From assembly GCA_030248215.1 (NCBI GenBank), contig JASANG010002463.1, positions 20,001-84,000 of the forward strand: a stretch of DNA of 64,000 nucleotides, in the 5' to 3' direction. Position numbers and translations under genes: made by a program. Each line of letters opens with the position of its first letter. Position 1 is the stretch's first letter. Shown one piece after another: positions 60,901 through 64,000 of this stretch. The notes under the pieces were generated by a model, which ran no database searches, was not told the DNA's origin, and was given only the letters and a program-made list of their open reading frames with translations. Source of the stretch: Enoplolaimus lenunculus (lineage: Eukaryota; Nematoda; Enoplea; Enoplida; Thoracostomopsidae).

Positions 60901-61689
60901 TTTTAAACTGATGCAGGACGATGTCGTTCAAAAAACACGCTGGATTGGCCAAAAAATTGGATTACTTGCAAAAGAAGAATCTGATGTAAGCTGTAACTAC
61001 AGAAAATAACTCAAACCTTTCGTTATAATATTCAGCACATTTTTGGCGAATTCAGTCAATGTGTTGTGTCATAGGTGTCATAGCCATCAGGGACTGATAG
61101 CGAACAAAAACACAAAAAGGGTGGTCAGGTATTAAAGTTTACAAGAGGTTTAAAGTTCTGCGCACACGTCGCTGTGCGGATTTCTTCGTCCAATTTGTAG
61201 CTGCGAGCTATCGTTGCAAAAATTTCAGCTTGCAAGTTATTGCATTGAGTACTTGTAGCTATAAAGCATGGACATCTTTGCAGTGAGAACTTCCACGCGA
61301 AAATGGCAACTTTATGTTCTTTCTTCAAAAACTTGCATGGGTGAATAGGTACTTAGCTTCACTAAAACGAGTAACTACAGCTTAGATGTGTGAGACGTAG
61401 TGTAAAACAGTTTTTACCGAAGGCAAACCTTCACTTACATACAAGGCAATGCATGGTACACGTAGCCCTACGAGTTCCGAAATATCTAAGAGACGTTAAT
61501 TTACAGGGATACTATGACGACGATTATGAATTTTCTGACGATGATGAATTCGACGTTGATGGTGATGAAGATGAATTATTGGAAAAATTCGAACAACAAA
61601 CAACACTGGATAAACAAACAGTGTCCTCTTATAGCTCCAACCGTCAGATGATAGTAACAGCAGCTGATGAAGGTGCTCAAAACTTGTGA
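15844..61689 (+). CDS. TWK-type two-pore-domain K+ channel (gene, N-terminal exon not found)
   Basis: The gene spans 46 kb with 14 exons followed: 15844-15984, 17966-18179, 19510-19651, 19914-20014, 41344-41608, 42392-43074, 43319-43582, 56489-56713, 57449-57470, 57806-58262, 59502-59656, 60289-60428, 60795-60985, 61507-61689. All have AG/GT borders and consistent phases, giving about 1060 residues. Order: M1 (about 5-30), an extracellular cap loop with a possible glycosylation site (NDT), pore 1 TVITTIGYG (about 113-121), M2, a linker of about 725 residues, M3 (about 894-914), pore 2 [13 protein letters not shown] (about 933-945), M4, and an acidic C-terminus. Both selectivity filters are intact, so it should form a K+ leak channel in the plasma membrane as a dimer. 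The long M2-M3 linker is unusual. The N-terminal exon before M1 was not located. Orthology within the TWK family is not assigned. Confidence 0.9.
15985..17965 (+). other. K2P intron 1, AT-rich
   Basis: No nested element is recognised apart from the hairpin at 17636-17697. Short frames such as 16888-17100 (minus) look random. Confidence 0.5.
17636..17697. repeat. 23-bp inverted repeat, hairpin-forming
   Basis: GCCAACCCTACCCTAACGCT.. pairs with its inverted partner AGCGCTAGGGTAGGGTTAGC, 21 of 23 positions matching, around a 16-nt loop. It lies in intron 1 about 270 bp before the pore 1 exon. The arms include CCCTACCCTAAC, vaguely telomere-like. Confidence 0.85.
17966..18179 (+). CDS. K2P channel exon: cap helices and pore 1
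   Basis: Acceptor TTGTTTCAG; it ends within the first glycine codon of the filter, before GTTAGC. It encodes a charged cap loop ([24 protein letters not shown]) and [18 protein letters not shown], the pore helix and first part of selectivity filter 1. The break inside the filter glycine codon is repeated at pore 2. Confidence 0.95.
18344..18695. mobile_element. PIF-like MITE, uninterrupted relative
   Basis: It starts TGGAACATCTACGTTATACC after TAA and is colinear with 13804-14679 minus its insert (shared TTAACACACTCTATT, ACATATTGCACTGCGTTC, AATTGTACCTACACGCTAG). The right terminal repeat is missing. It lies in K2P intron 2. Confidence 0.8.
18843..18912 (-). tRNA. tRNA-like sequence (tRNA-Val-like, pseudogene or SINE head)
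   Basis: On the minus strand an A-box-like GTGGAGCAATGGTTAGTGC and a B box GGTTCAATCCC are spaced as in a tRNA, with a TAC anticodon position in CTTACAC. The acceptor stem does not pair, so it is a pseudogene or the head of a SINE. Lies in K2P intron 2. Confidence 0.55.
19510..19651 (+). CDS. K2P channel exon: filter 1 end and M2
   Basis: It completes GYG and encodes [20 protein letters not shown], here [12 protein letters not shown] then [17 protein letters not shown] and FFTFIYF, the very conserved TWK M2 segment. Acceptor TTTTAG, donor GTAAGA, ending in an AG of an Arg codon. Confidence 0.96.
19914..20014 (+). CDS. K2P channel exon: post-M2 basic segment
   Basis: It encodes [20 protein letters not shown], a Cys-rich then Arg-rich stretch directly after M2 as in TWK channels. 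Phases 2 to 1; donor GTATAT. It is followed by a 21.3-kb intron. Confidence 0.88.
20015..21995 (+). other. K2P intron 4, first part
   Basis: No gene seen. Degenerate CCTAAGC units occur near 20448-20470 and 20800-20860. Otherwise plain AT-rich sequence. Confidence 0.5.
21996..22956. mobile_element. PIF-like MITE, full length
   Basis: Left TGGGTCATCCACGTAATACT and right complement TGGGTCATCCACGTTATACT continue as inverted repeats through CTACTGTAAAAAATTGTCC. Flanks are TCA and TGA, an imperfect 3-bp duplication. 961 bp, no transposase. A GC-rich stretch at 22370-22600 gives a spurious Pro-rich frame. Confidence 0.8.
22957..25916 (+). other. K2P intron 4, unrecognised sequence
   Basis: I see no gene, RNA or clear repeat. 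A 95-codon minus frame at 23757-24044 has no recognisable motif and no splice support. Confidence 0.45.
25917..28888. repeat. 1.49-kb tandem duplication, about 99% identical
   Basis: 25917-27402 is followed directly by 27403-28888, the second copy offset by 1485-1486 bp. I count about nine differences by eye, one of them an indel. The unit carries the end of a retroelement protease region plus 1.1 kb of non-coding sequence. The junction has only 2-4 bp of shared sequence. Either a recent duplication or an assembly artefact. Confidence 0.93.
28514..29206 (-). pseudogene. LTR-retroelement protease region fossil
   Basis: A 230-residue minus-strand frame holds an aspartic-protease active-site block, [14 protein letters not shown], between a Thr/Lys-rich spacer and a beta-rich C-terminal region. 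DTGAE fits Ty3/Gypsy-type proteases. The last third of this segment is repeated in the tandem copy at 27073-27408. No RT follows on the minus strand, so the element is broken. Confidence 0.75.
29546..29998 (-). pseudogene. LTR-retroelement gag fossil
   Basis: A 150-residue minus-strand frame, helical and charged, with WQRYIYRK and FLANVTPAI segments like capsid-type gag. It lies upstream of the protease region in the same orientation, so it belongs to the same broken element. Confidence 0.6.
30355..30700 (-). pseudogene. Coiled-coil gag-like fossil
   Basis: Minus-strand frame with heptad-like repeats ([20 protein letters not shown], then [12 protein letters not shown]) predicting a long coiled coil, in the same orientation as the gag at 29.5-30.0 kb. 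Probably the N-terminal part of that element's gag. Its upstream end is cut where a plus-strand gag piece starts. Confidence 0.55.
30703..31032 (+). pseudogene. Zinc-knuckle gag fossil, opposite orientation
   Basis: The plus-strand frame carries [18 protein letters not shown], a CCHC knuckle, followed by a Gln/Ser/Asn-rich stretch. Typical LTR-retrotransposon nucleocapsid. It abuts the minus-strand gag fossil head to head, so two elements or an inverted piece meet at 30.70 kb. Truncated at its right end. Confidence 0.7.
31023..31255. repeat. Dense GAGTCA/TGACTC motif cluster
   Basis: About fifteen GAGTCA, TGACTC or one-off forms fall within 230 bp, often as TGAGTCA, with variable spacing and both orientations. 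TGAGTCA is the AP-1 consensus. It could be a regulatory cluster or decayed simple repeat within the intron. Confidence 0.65.
31256..31999 (+). other. K2P intron 4, unrecognised sequence
   Basis: AT-rich, no gene or repeat recognised. It lies just downstream of the last exon of the decayed minus-strand gene, so would include its 3' flank. Confidence 0.45.
32000..32332 (-). pseudogene. Decayed gene, terminal exon
   Basis: Acceptor TAATATTTCAG then 111 codons in one frame to TAG. It includes [38 protein letters not shown] and [18 protein letters not shown], then [13 protein letters not shown]. Two stops interrupt an otherwise uniform frame. The exact multiple of three from acceptor to final stop supports it as a last exon. 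Confidence 0.55.
32625..32690. repeat. CGGCGGCG-rich microsatellite
   Basis: A short imperfect run of CGGCGG(C/T)G units interrupted by CTCGGCAACGT. It is much more GC-rich than its surroundings. Confidence 0.6.
32863..33580. mobile_element. hAT-like MITE (TATCCGGATAT family)
   Basis: Exact 8-bp ATGTTGAA flanks both ends (32855-32862 and 33581-33588), the duplication size of hAT elements. Inverted ends share CTGATA.. and TATCCGGATAT; the right end reads GGTGGGCATCTGATA on the complement, and the left lacks the first dozen bases. No coding capacity. Inserted in an intron of the decayed minus-strand gene. Confidence 0.65.
33794..33976 (-). pseudogene. Decayed gene, exon with VSKDFEML
   Basis: Acceptor CATGTTTAG, then [20 protein letters not shown] and [20 protein letters not shown]. 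One internal stop. The 3' border is not clear, since a frame stop precedes the nearest GT donor. Confidence 0.45.
34687..35052. mobile_element. hAT-like MITE (CAGGGTGCAACCGG family)
   Basis: Ends CAGGGTGCAACCGGAGG and complement CAGGGTACAACCGGAGG, with internal GCCGGAGCCGGAG runs near both ends. Flanking octamers CATAACAG and TATAAGAG match at 6 of 8. 366 bp, no ORF. Same family as the nested element at 50539-50944 and a fragment near 54.4 kb. Confidence 0.75.
35185..35291 (-). pseudogene. Decayed gene, exon with [10 protein letters not shown]
   Basis: Acceptor TACGTTTCAG, donor GTAAGT, 107 nt, phase 0 in and 2 out, open. It encodes [20 protein letters not shown] then [15 protein letters not shown]. 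The upstream exon ends in phase 2, so an undetected exon may lie between them. Confidence 0.5.
36056..36162 (-). pseudogene. Decayed gene, exon with [11 protein letters not shown]
   Basis: Acceptor TTAAATTCAG, then [20 protein letters not shown] and [16 protein letters not shown]. The donor (GTGACG) is weak. A second frame across the same exon is also open, so the frame choice rests on composition and on the remembered family pattern. Confidence 0.45.
36428..36636 (-). pseudogene. Decayed gene, Ser/Lys-rich exon
   Basis: Acceptor GACAACAG, donor GTAAGC, 209 nt. It encodes [20 protein letters not shown] and a tail with TPKRSRG, Ser/Lys/Arg-rich and probably disordered. PKRSRG could be a nuclear localisation signal. 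Confidence 0.5.
36637..37001. other. Intronic, ambiguous open frames
   Basis: Both strands are open here (100 codons plus at 36648-36950). Neither shows a motif I recognise. It could hold a further exon of the decayed minus gene, but I cannot support one. Confidence 0.35.
37002..38015 (+). pseudogene. Ty3/Gypsy protease to RT start, fossil
   Basis: The plus strand holds a retropepsin-like region ending [12 protein letters not shown] (the ILG fold signature), a spacer, and [20 protein letters not shown] followed by a [17 protein letters not shown] block, the entry into Gypsy-type reverse transcriptase. RT stops where an LTR begins at 38017. Broken; the rest of pol is missing. Confidence 0.85.
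38017..38200 (+). mobile_element. Short LTR with primer-binding site
   Basis: TGTAACG..GCTGACA, about 184 bp, with AATAAA near its 3' part, is followed six bases later by TGGCGCCCAACGTG (38206-38219), a standard tRNA primer-binding site. So this is the 5' LTR of an element whose interior runs right for about 130 bp before another LTR begins. It cuts into the Gypsy RT to its left. Confidence 0.75.
38340..39465 (+). mobile_element. LTR of about 1.1 kb, sister to the one at 6.3-7.5 kb
   Basis: Colinear with the minus-strand copy at 6343-7500 over its whole length. In transcription order: GGGCCCTG.GTGGCC, a GTTGTT microsatellite (38577-38594), GCATCGGCGGACAC, four CTAACGGGGTTAG palindromes, TATAAAAG near 39313, and an end block ATCACGAACTTCTCACA. 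No coding part adjoins it. Exact left edge uncertain. Confidence 0.7.
39026..39162 (+). promoter_or_regulatory. Four spaced CTAACGGGGTTAG palindromes
   Basis: Perfect 13-bp palindromes start at 39026, 39070, 39108 and 39150 (44, 38, 42 bp apart), 150-290 bp upstream of the TATAAAAG box. The second copy of this LTR conserves number and spacing while the sequence between has drifted, which suggests they bound a factor. Confidence 0.7.
39466..40131 (+). other. K2P intron 4, unrecognised sequence
   Basis: No gene, RNA or repeat recognised; small frames on both strands look random. Confidence 0.45.
40132..40770. mobile_element. hAT-like fragments (GGGCACCGGATATCC)
   Basis: TAGATGGGCACCGGATATCC begins at 40132 and a second, similar end (CAGATGAACACCGGATATCC) at 40715, in the same orientation. 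The first is followed by sequence like the interior of the element at 32863-33580 (TTTGCATGGTTTCACC, ATTCTGTATCCAAAC). Right ends not seen, so these are partial copies. Confidence 0.5.
40771..41343 (+). other. K2P intron 4, last part
   Basis: No gene or clear repeat; the stretch before 41344 supplies the branch and acceptor region of the next channel exon. Confidence 0.45.
41344..41608 (+). CDS. K2P channel exon: linker part 1
   Basis: 88 codons of the cytosolic M2-M3 linker, rich in Gly, Ser, Thr and Arg, with no known domain. Acceptor CTCCCTATAG, donor GTAAAC; phase 1 in (completing a Gly codon) and 2 out. Assigned to the channel because both borders match the neighbouring phases. Confidence 0.78.
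41609..42391 (+). other. K2P intron 5
   Basis: Nothing recognised besides AT-rich sequence. Confidence 0.5.
42392..43074 (+). CDS. K2P channel exon: linker part 2
   Basis: The longest exon, 683 nt. Ser/Thr/Lys-rich, low complexity, probably disordered, with many potential phosphorylation sites and no domain I recognise. The acceptor (ATACATAG) has a poor pyrimidine tract; the donor is GTAAAA. Phases 2 in, 1 out. Confidence 0.75.
43319..43582 (+). CDS. K2P channel exon: linker part 3
   Basis: Acceptor GCGTTTCAG, donor GTATGT; phases 1 and 1. Hydrophilic until its end, which carries [11 protein letters not shown]. The two cysteines join those at the start of the next exon across a 12.9-kb intron to form a CX2CX7CXCX2C cluster. 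Confidence 0.78.
43583..45740 (+). other. K2P intron 7, first part
   Basis: No gene recognised. A frame at 44315-44515 contains [11 protein letters not shown], faintly protease-like, but is too short to call. C-rich tracts lie near 45630-45720. Confidence 0.45.
45830..46030 (-). promoter_or_regulatory. Minus-strand core promoter: TATA, Inr, CCAAT
   Basis: On the minus strand TATAAAAG (45864-45871) lies about 30 bp upstream of a CAGTCAGTTCAGTC initiator (45830-45845). Upstream are CCAAT/ATTGG boxes at about 45911, 45948, 45979 and 46014. Spacing is textbook for an RNA polymerase II core promoter. No convincing ORF lies downstream (toward lower coordinates). It may be an LTR promoter or drive an antisense RNA in the channel intron. 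Confidence 0.6.
46640..47590. repeat. Diverged tandem repeat, about 180-bp unit
   Basis: About five to six units each carry, in order, GTGAAAATCGCGTTTTT, GGATCCGTAAA..GTGTACACGTAAAAT, CCATAACTTTTTAA, GTTTGCGGAC, GGGTGGTTTTC and GAGCTGAATCGAAT. Units start near 46640, 46827, 47010, 47188, 47365 and 47545. Divergence between units is considerable, so the array is old. Confidence 0.88.
47591..48525 (+). other. K2P intron 7, GC-richer unrecognised stretch
   Basis: 47870-48350 is richer in GC and gives frames on both strands (82 and 96 codons) with no motif. It could be part of a degenerate mobile element. No target repeats or termini found. Confidence 0.4.
48526..48720. repeat. Spaced CTAGTCA motifs
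   Basis: Nine CTAGTCA or near forms (48532, 48550, 48573, 48596, 48622, 48645, 48673, 48685, 48707) sit 12-28 bp apart in the same orientation with little similarity between spacers. Confidence 0.75.
48721..50151 (+). other. K2P intron 7, unrecognised
   Basis: AT-rich, no gene or repeat recognised. Confidence 0.45.
50152..50345. repeat. GGGATTTTGGGATTTCGGGATATGGTCGAA minisatellite
   Basis: Roughly six units of a 30-35 bp repeat built from GGGATTTTGGGATTTC, GGGATATGGTC and GAAGGT. Units vary by substitution and small gaps. A faint relative (GGGATATTACTC, GAAATTGGG) lies at 59110-59170. Confidence 0.85.
50392..51472. mobile_element. PIF/Harbinger-like MITE, copy 2, with nested hAT MITE
   Basis: Left TGCGGGGTTCACGTTATAAA and right complement TGCGGGGTTCACGTTATAAC are flanked by TTA on both sides. 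The interior has repeated ATATCATATGATAT palindromes as in copy 1 (2449-3127). Subtracting the nested element and its octamer leaves about 667 bp, close to copy 1's 679 bp. Confidence 0.88.
50539..50944. mobile_element. hAT-like MITE nested in PIF copy 2
   Basis: Starts CAAGGTGCGACCGGAATTC and ends CTGGTTGCACCCTG, same family as 34687-35052, with a GGCTCCGGTTCCGGG block near the right end. Flanking octamers CTGTCACA and CTTTCAAT match at 5 of 8. 406 bp. Confidence 0.75.
52256..54374 (+). other. K2P intron 7, unrecognised
   Basis: No gene recognised. 53507-53545 resembles the GGGCTTAGCCAGGATTTT terminus of the short hAT-like family. A 78-codon frame at 53833-54069 has no motif. Confidence 0.45.
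54375..54465. mobile_element. hAT-like MITE fragment
   Basis: TTCCGGTTCCAGCTCCGGC and a terminal GGCACCCTG match the right end of the CAGGGTGCAACCGG family. Left end missing. Confidence 0.5.
54616..55946. mobile_element. TIR element (TGCAGCATCC) with nested hAT MITE
   Basis: Left TGCAGCATCCACAATAAAAT and right complement TGCAGCATCCATAATAAAAT extend as inverted repeats through CTCCCACAG and CGAGTGTTAACCTGA. CAA flanks both ends. The TGC..CATCC ends and 3-bp duplication resemble the PIF-like families here. Without the insert it is about 650 bp. Confidence 0.78.
54842..55510. mobile_element. hAT-like MITE nested in the TGCAGCATCC element
   Basis: Starts CAGGTTGTTTTTTCCGGAAA and ends TTTTTTCCGGCCAACAACCCTG, here given as CCGGCCAACAACCCTG. 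Octamers GTAAATAT (54834-54841) and GTAAATGT (55511-55518) match at 7 of 8, the hAT signature. 669 bp. An internal 117-codon minus frame has no transposase motif. Confidence 0.85.
55947..56488 (+). other. K2P intron 7, last part
   Basis: Nothing recognised; ends at the Cys-cluster exon's acceptor. Confidence 0.5.
56489..56713 (+). CDS. K2P channel exon: linker part 4, Cys cluster
   Basis: Acceptor CATGTTTCAG. It opens with [16 protein letters not shown], completing the cysteine cluster, then becomes Ser/Asp/Asn-rich. Donor is GTAATA after ACAG; another possible GT donor lies 12 nt downstream (ACAG|GTTTGC) and would add four codons without changing phase. Confidence 0.78.
56714..57448 (+). 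other. K2P intron 8
   Basis: No gene or repeat recognised; ends at the microexon acceptor. Confidence 0.5.
57449..57470 (+). CDS. K2P channel exon: 22-nt microexon
   Basis: CTATTCAG precedes it and GTAACG follows. It encodes VDKRNKER across its borders. The exons at 56489 and 57806 cannot be joined in frame directly; an exon of 3n+1 nt is needed, and this one fits both phases exactly. Inferred from splice signals and phase only. Confidence 0.65.
57806..58262 (+). CDS. K2P channel exon: Gln-rich linker
   Basis: Acceptor ATGTTTCAG, donor GTAGGC. It encodes a Gln-rich region ([20 protein letters not shown]) that is likely coiled-coil or disordered, then a Pro/Lys/Gln stretch. Open frame continues past the chosen donor to 58370, but the GTAGGC donor gives phase 0, which the next exon requires. 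Confidence 0.78.
58263..59501 (+). other. K2P intron 10 with telomere-like stretch
   Basis: AGCCTA/CTAAGCC units at 58995-59085 are degenerate telomere-like sequence; a GGGATATT-type repeat follows to 59170. No gene. Confidence 0.6.
59502..59656 (+). CDS. K2P channel exon: pre-M3 helix
   Basis: 52 codons, acceptor CTTCTTTCAG, donor GTAAAC. It encodes [17 protein letters not shown] then a charged helix [20 protein letters not shown], the segment leading into M3. Phase 0 in, 2 out. The open frame is short but phase and position fit. Confidence 0.8.
59657..60288 (+). other. K2P intron 11 with B-box and telomere-like repeats
   Basis: On the minus strand GGTTCAAATCCC (about 59807-59818) matches a pol III B box, but no A box is seen at tRNA spacing. 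CCTAAGCCTAAGC units lie at 60012-60065. A CTCTCTGAGAGAG palindrome is near 60152. No gene. Confidence 0.5.
60289..60428 (+). CDS. K2P channel exon: M3 and pore 2
   Basis: It encodes [20 protein letters not shown] (M3), [20 protein letters not shown] and TTIG, a near-canonical K2P M3-P2 block. Acceptor GTTTTAG, donor GTAAAA. As at pore 1, it ends on the first base of the filter glycine codon. Confidence 0.96.
60429..60794 (+). other. K2P intron 12
   Basis: GGTTGGGCACCGGAAAAA near 60650 recalls the hAT-like termini, without a partner. Nothing else. Confidence 0.45.
60795..60985 (+). CDS. K2P channel exon: filter 2 end and M4
   Basis: It completes GFG and encodes DLVPGA, an acidic/Gln loop, [20 protein letters not shown] (M4) and the start of the C-terminal tail ([14 protein letters not shown]). 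Acceptor TTTACAG, donor GTAAGC, phase 0 out. Confidence 0.96.
60986..61506 (+). other. K2P intron 13
   Basis: No element or gene recognised. The open frame running in from 61390 belongs to the intron until the acceptor at 61506. Confidence 0.5.
61507..61689 (+). CDS. K2P channel exon: acidic C-terminus and stop
   Basis: Acceptor TTAATTTACAG. It encodes a Tyr/Asp/Glu-rich stretch ([18 protein letters not shown]) and ends QNL with TGA at 61687-61689. No AATAAA was seen in the first 400 nt downstream. Confidence 0.85.
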   Translation, partial: GYYDDDYEFSDDDEFDVDGDEDELLEKFEQQTTLDKQTVSSYSSNRQMIVTAADEGAQNL

Positions 61690-62182
61690 AACTGACACTT
61701 TATAACCTAAGCGTGAGCCTAAGCCCAAGCCTAAGCCGAAGCCTAAAACTTGCAACGCATTTCGTGCAAATGCGATTCATGTGCACATATAGTTTTCGCT
61801 TAATTTGTTTTATTTTAATCAGAAGATAGCGGAGACCCCAGAATTTTTGAACGTAAATCCTTTGTGTTGAATATTGTATAATCAGACTTTAACCACAAAA
61901 AACGAAATGGCATACCAATTTTTAGTGTTGTAGGTATACCATTAAGTATTCCGTAAAACTTTAAAACGCACTCGTATGTGAGAACTGTACCTGTATGACA
62001 AAGCAAAAGTCGAAGGATTATTTATCAGTTACCAAGGCGGACAGAAATGCTAGTTGAAGTTCAACTTTGGTTAGAGTTCGCTGATCTGCTCGCTCGTCTC
62101 TTGTTCCTGCACTACTTTTACACTGAGCCGTAGCCGTGATGTATGGAAAGCCGCACAACTAGTGTATACAGTTTCGGCAAGC
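61690..62182. other. 3' flank of the K2P gene
   Basis: CCTAAGCC units at 61708-61747 fall in the 3' UTR or just past it. No clear poly(A) signal. Nothing else recognised. Confidence 0.5.
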
Positions 62183-62997
62183 CTAGGGATCTTGCGGGCC
62201 CACTGTTAAAAACCACTGTGAATCCACAGCTAAATCACGACTACCCGGTCTGTACGAAAAAAGGTTTAGTGGTCTAGTTGATGTCTGGTGCAGTATTCTC
62301 CGTTCAATTCGTTCAACAGAATTACTAATGTCCGCCCGCAACCGTAAAATATTTATTTGGATCTGGTGCAATGTGTCCATGGTGTGGTAATAAATTCTAA
62401 TCATGATTACACACAGTACTAAATTAATACCTAATAATAATAATAATAGTGTCAAGGGTTCCAAGCATTAATTGCATAAATATCTAATAATTTATGTTAA
62501 TCATTACTATCCCTTGGTTGCCACCAAAATGTAACGTGGTAAGGCTGGGCTTAGTTCAAGCTTTACACGTGTGAATCGCCGCGACCAACAGTCACAGGCA
62601 ACTAAGCGCAAATCGCCCTCCGCTAGGACAGGCAAACAACAAACGCAGTGATCGCCGTCCGCTAGGACAGGCAAGTCTACTAAGCCTAAGCAAGCTGGTC
62701 AATCGCCGCCGCTGTGGCAGCATGCGAAACAAAAATGCCGTGAAGATCGCCGCCGCAACAATGCAGCAGGCAACACCAAACCAATTGCAATCAAAAGTTA
62801 CAAAAACATAAAATGCGTTTTATTCCACTCAAAATTCAGAACTGACTGCCCCTCGCCAGAGCAATATCAAGGTTTTATACTAGCACAAATCATTTTTTTA
62901 AAGGTTACTTGCTAGCTGAAACCCAAACATTTTCAAACAAAAATGCGAAAGATATTTTCAAACAAAATACGAAAGATTCATTACGAAATGTCAGACA
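62183..62997 (-). mobile_element. 5' end of an LTR element, fossil
   Basis: On the minus strand an LTR of about 468 bp (62530-62997, TGTCTGAC..CGTTACA) carries TATAAAA (about 62875), an initiator-like CAGTCAGTT and GGAATAAAAC. A few bases after its end comes TGGTGGCAACC, a likely primer-binding site. A 93-codon frame with a hydrophobic start and a coiled-coil-like middle (62183-62464) follows. The rest of the element is absent. Confidence 0.65.
62570..62775 (-). repeat. ATCGCCGTCCGC repeats inside the LTR
   Basis: Five imperfect ATCGCC(G/C)(T/C)CCGCTAGGACAGGCAA-like units start near 62576, 62611, 62651, 62700 and 62745, 35-50 bp apart, in the transcribed part of the LTR. Confidence 0.7.
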
Positions 62998-63642
62998 ATC
63001 GAATAAGAATTGAATGCATTACGAGTGCCGTTAGCGTAGCGGTTAAAGAATAAATTGAAATATGAACAAATTATGCTCTATGCATGTATATTTGTTTTTT
63101 GCGTGTTTGTGTATATTTGGCAGGTTACACCAACCGGCGATGCAACTAAACAGTATTAGAAAAGGCATTGAACTCAACTCAACCCATAATTTAGCCTAAC
63201 AGTTTTTAAGTCTAAATTCATATTACACACCGCTGCTAACCACACGCCACATTACCACCCCTGTTTTAGAATTTGTAGCACGGGTAATTCTTGGCATTAG
63301 AGAACCCCTCTAACTGTCTTAGAGAAAACATCGGTGTTTTGCAGTTATATTGTGCGCCTTGACCGTATATGTAATTTTGTTGGGAGCTACCGGTATTATA
63401 AAGGCAGTGATTGTGACATTAACAGGTGCAAACGCGAATCAATTTGCTTAGCCGAGAGTGCTTGAGATCAGCAAAATCCCTCAATTTAATTTTTTATTTT
63501 TACCTTAGTTAACGTTACTTAATGCTACCGCTATTTAGGTTTAGGTATAATCGAGAGAACACTGCGTTCTCTATGAGGATGCCGGAAAATTTTTCGCTTA
63601 ACCCTTTCTCACATGAATATTTTCTATTTCCAATGAGATCTA

Positions 63643-63717
63643 CCTTTATGCTAGGATTCGAACTCCAGTGACTGGAGTGGGAGGCGTATACCATTACCAC
63701 TCAGCTATAGGAGCTTG
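63643..63717 (-). tRNA. tRNA-like sequence (tRNA-Gly-CCC-like)
   Basis: On the minus strand an A-box-like TAGCTGAGTGGTAATGG and a B box GAGTTCGAATCC have tRNA spacing, with CTCCCAC at the anticodon. Acceptor and T stems pair poorly, so a pseudogene or SINE head is likelier than a working tRNA. Confidence 0.55.
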
Positions 63718-63829
63718 ACGCTCGAGCACGAGGGGGCTCGCACGTCTTGTGGTGATTTAGTACTATGTATACGTGTTGCAATTGTTAAACACGGTGCGAT
63801 ATATATTATCTAACGTATATACACTGCGC

Positions 63830-63851
63830 TGAGTTGCCTATAGGCAACTCA
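63830..63851. repeat. Perfect 22-bp palindrome
   Basis: TGAGTTGCCTATAGGCAACT plus CA is self-complementary over 22 bp with no loop. Unknown role; could be a dimeric protein site. Confidence 0.9.
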
Positions 63852-64000
63852 ATGTGAGAAGGGGTTAACTTTCAATTGAATGGTCAATATCCCTTTTTGG
63901 AATTCTTCGAGAGGTGCAATTCTGAGAATTAACGGACCTCGGAACAGCCCTCCGGAGACAATACATCAGAGATTACGAGAATTACTAAAATTTAAAGTTT

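Overview
The window looks like a gene-poor, AT-rich nematode chromosome packed with transposons. Two signs point to a nematode. TTAGGC repeats, the nematode telomere unit, occur as short interstitial and degenerate arrays at many places. The one host gene I can build encodes a TWK-type two-pore-domain potassium channel, a family greatly expanded in nematodes. Large TE-filled introns and BEL/Pao fossils suggest a large-genome nematode, but I cannot name the genus. No bacterial-style gene, operon or CRISPR array is present.

Layout. 1-12.6 kb is intergenic: telomere-like repeats, an inverted-repeat element with a minisatellite core, a PIF/Harbinger-like MITE, a CCAAT-rich promoter-like patch, a duplicated block, and a broken BEL/Pao retrotransposon on the minus strand that itself carries a solo LTR and a DNA transposon. 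12.68-15.41 kb is a composite DNA element with several others nested in it. From 15.84 kb to 61.69 kb runs the channel gene on the plus strand. I could follow 14 exons, including a 22-nt microexon found because it alone restores the reading frame. Every junction is then phase-consistent, giving about 1060 residues after the missing N-terminal exon. The M2-M3 linker is about 725 residues, far longer than in an ordinary K2P channel, and holds a cysteine cluster and a glutamine-rich stretch.

The two big introns (20.0-41.3 kb and 43.6-56.5 kb) are TE graveyards. The first has a 1.49-kb tandem duplication at about 99% identity, LTR-element gag and protease fossils, a Ty3/Gypsy fragment, a short LTR with its primer-binding site, and a decayed multi-exon gene on the minus strand (32.0-36.6 kb). 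That gene resembles an uncharacterised metazoan protein family. The second has a textbook minus-strand core promoter, a roughly 180-bp tandem satellite, spaced CTAGTCA motifs, and a degenerate telomere-like array split by a PIF/Harbinger-like MITE that in turn carries a hAT-like MITE. A second PIF-plus-hAT nest lies at 54.6-55.9 kb. After the channel gene come the 5' end of an LTR element on the minus strand and tRNA-like sequence.

The most coherent non-gene pattern is a superfamily of non-autonomous elements with TGNGNNCATCC or TGCGGGGTTCAC termini, mostly flanked by TTA/TAA target duplications, several sharing CACGTTATA inside the terminal repeat. At least six copies are here. Nested insertions and one uninterrupted relative let their boundaries and relative order be read directly.
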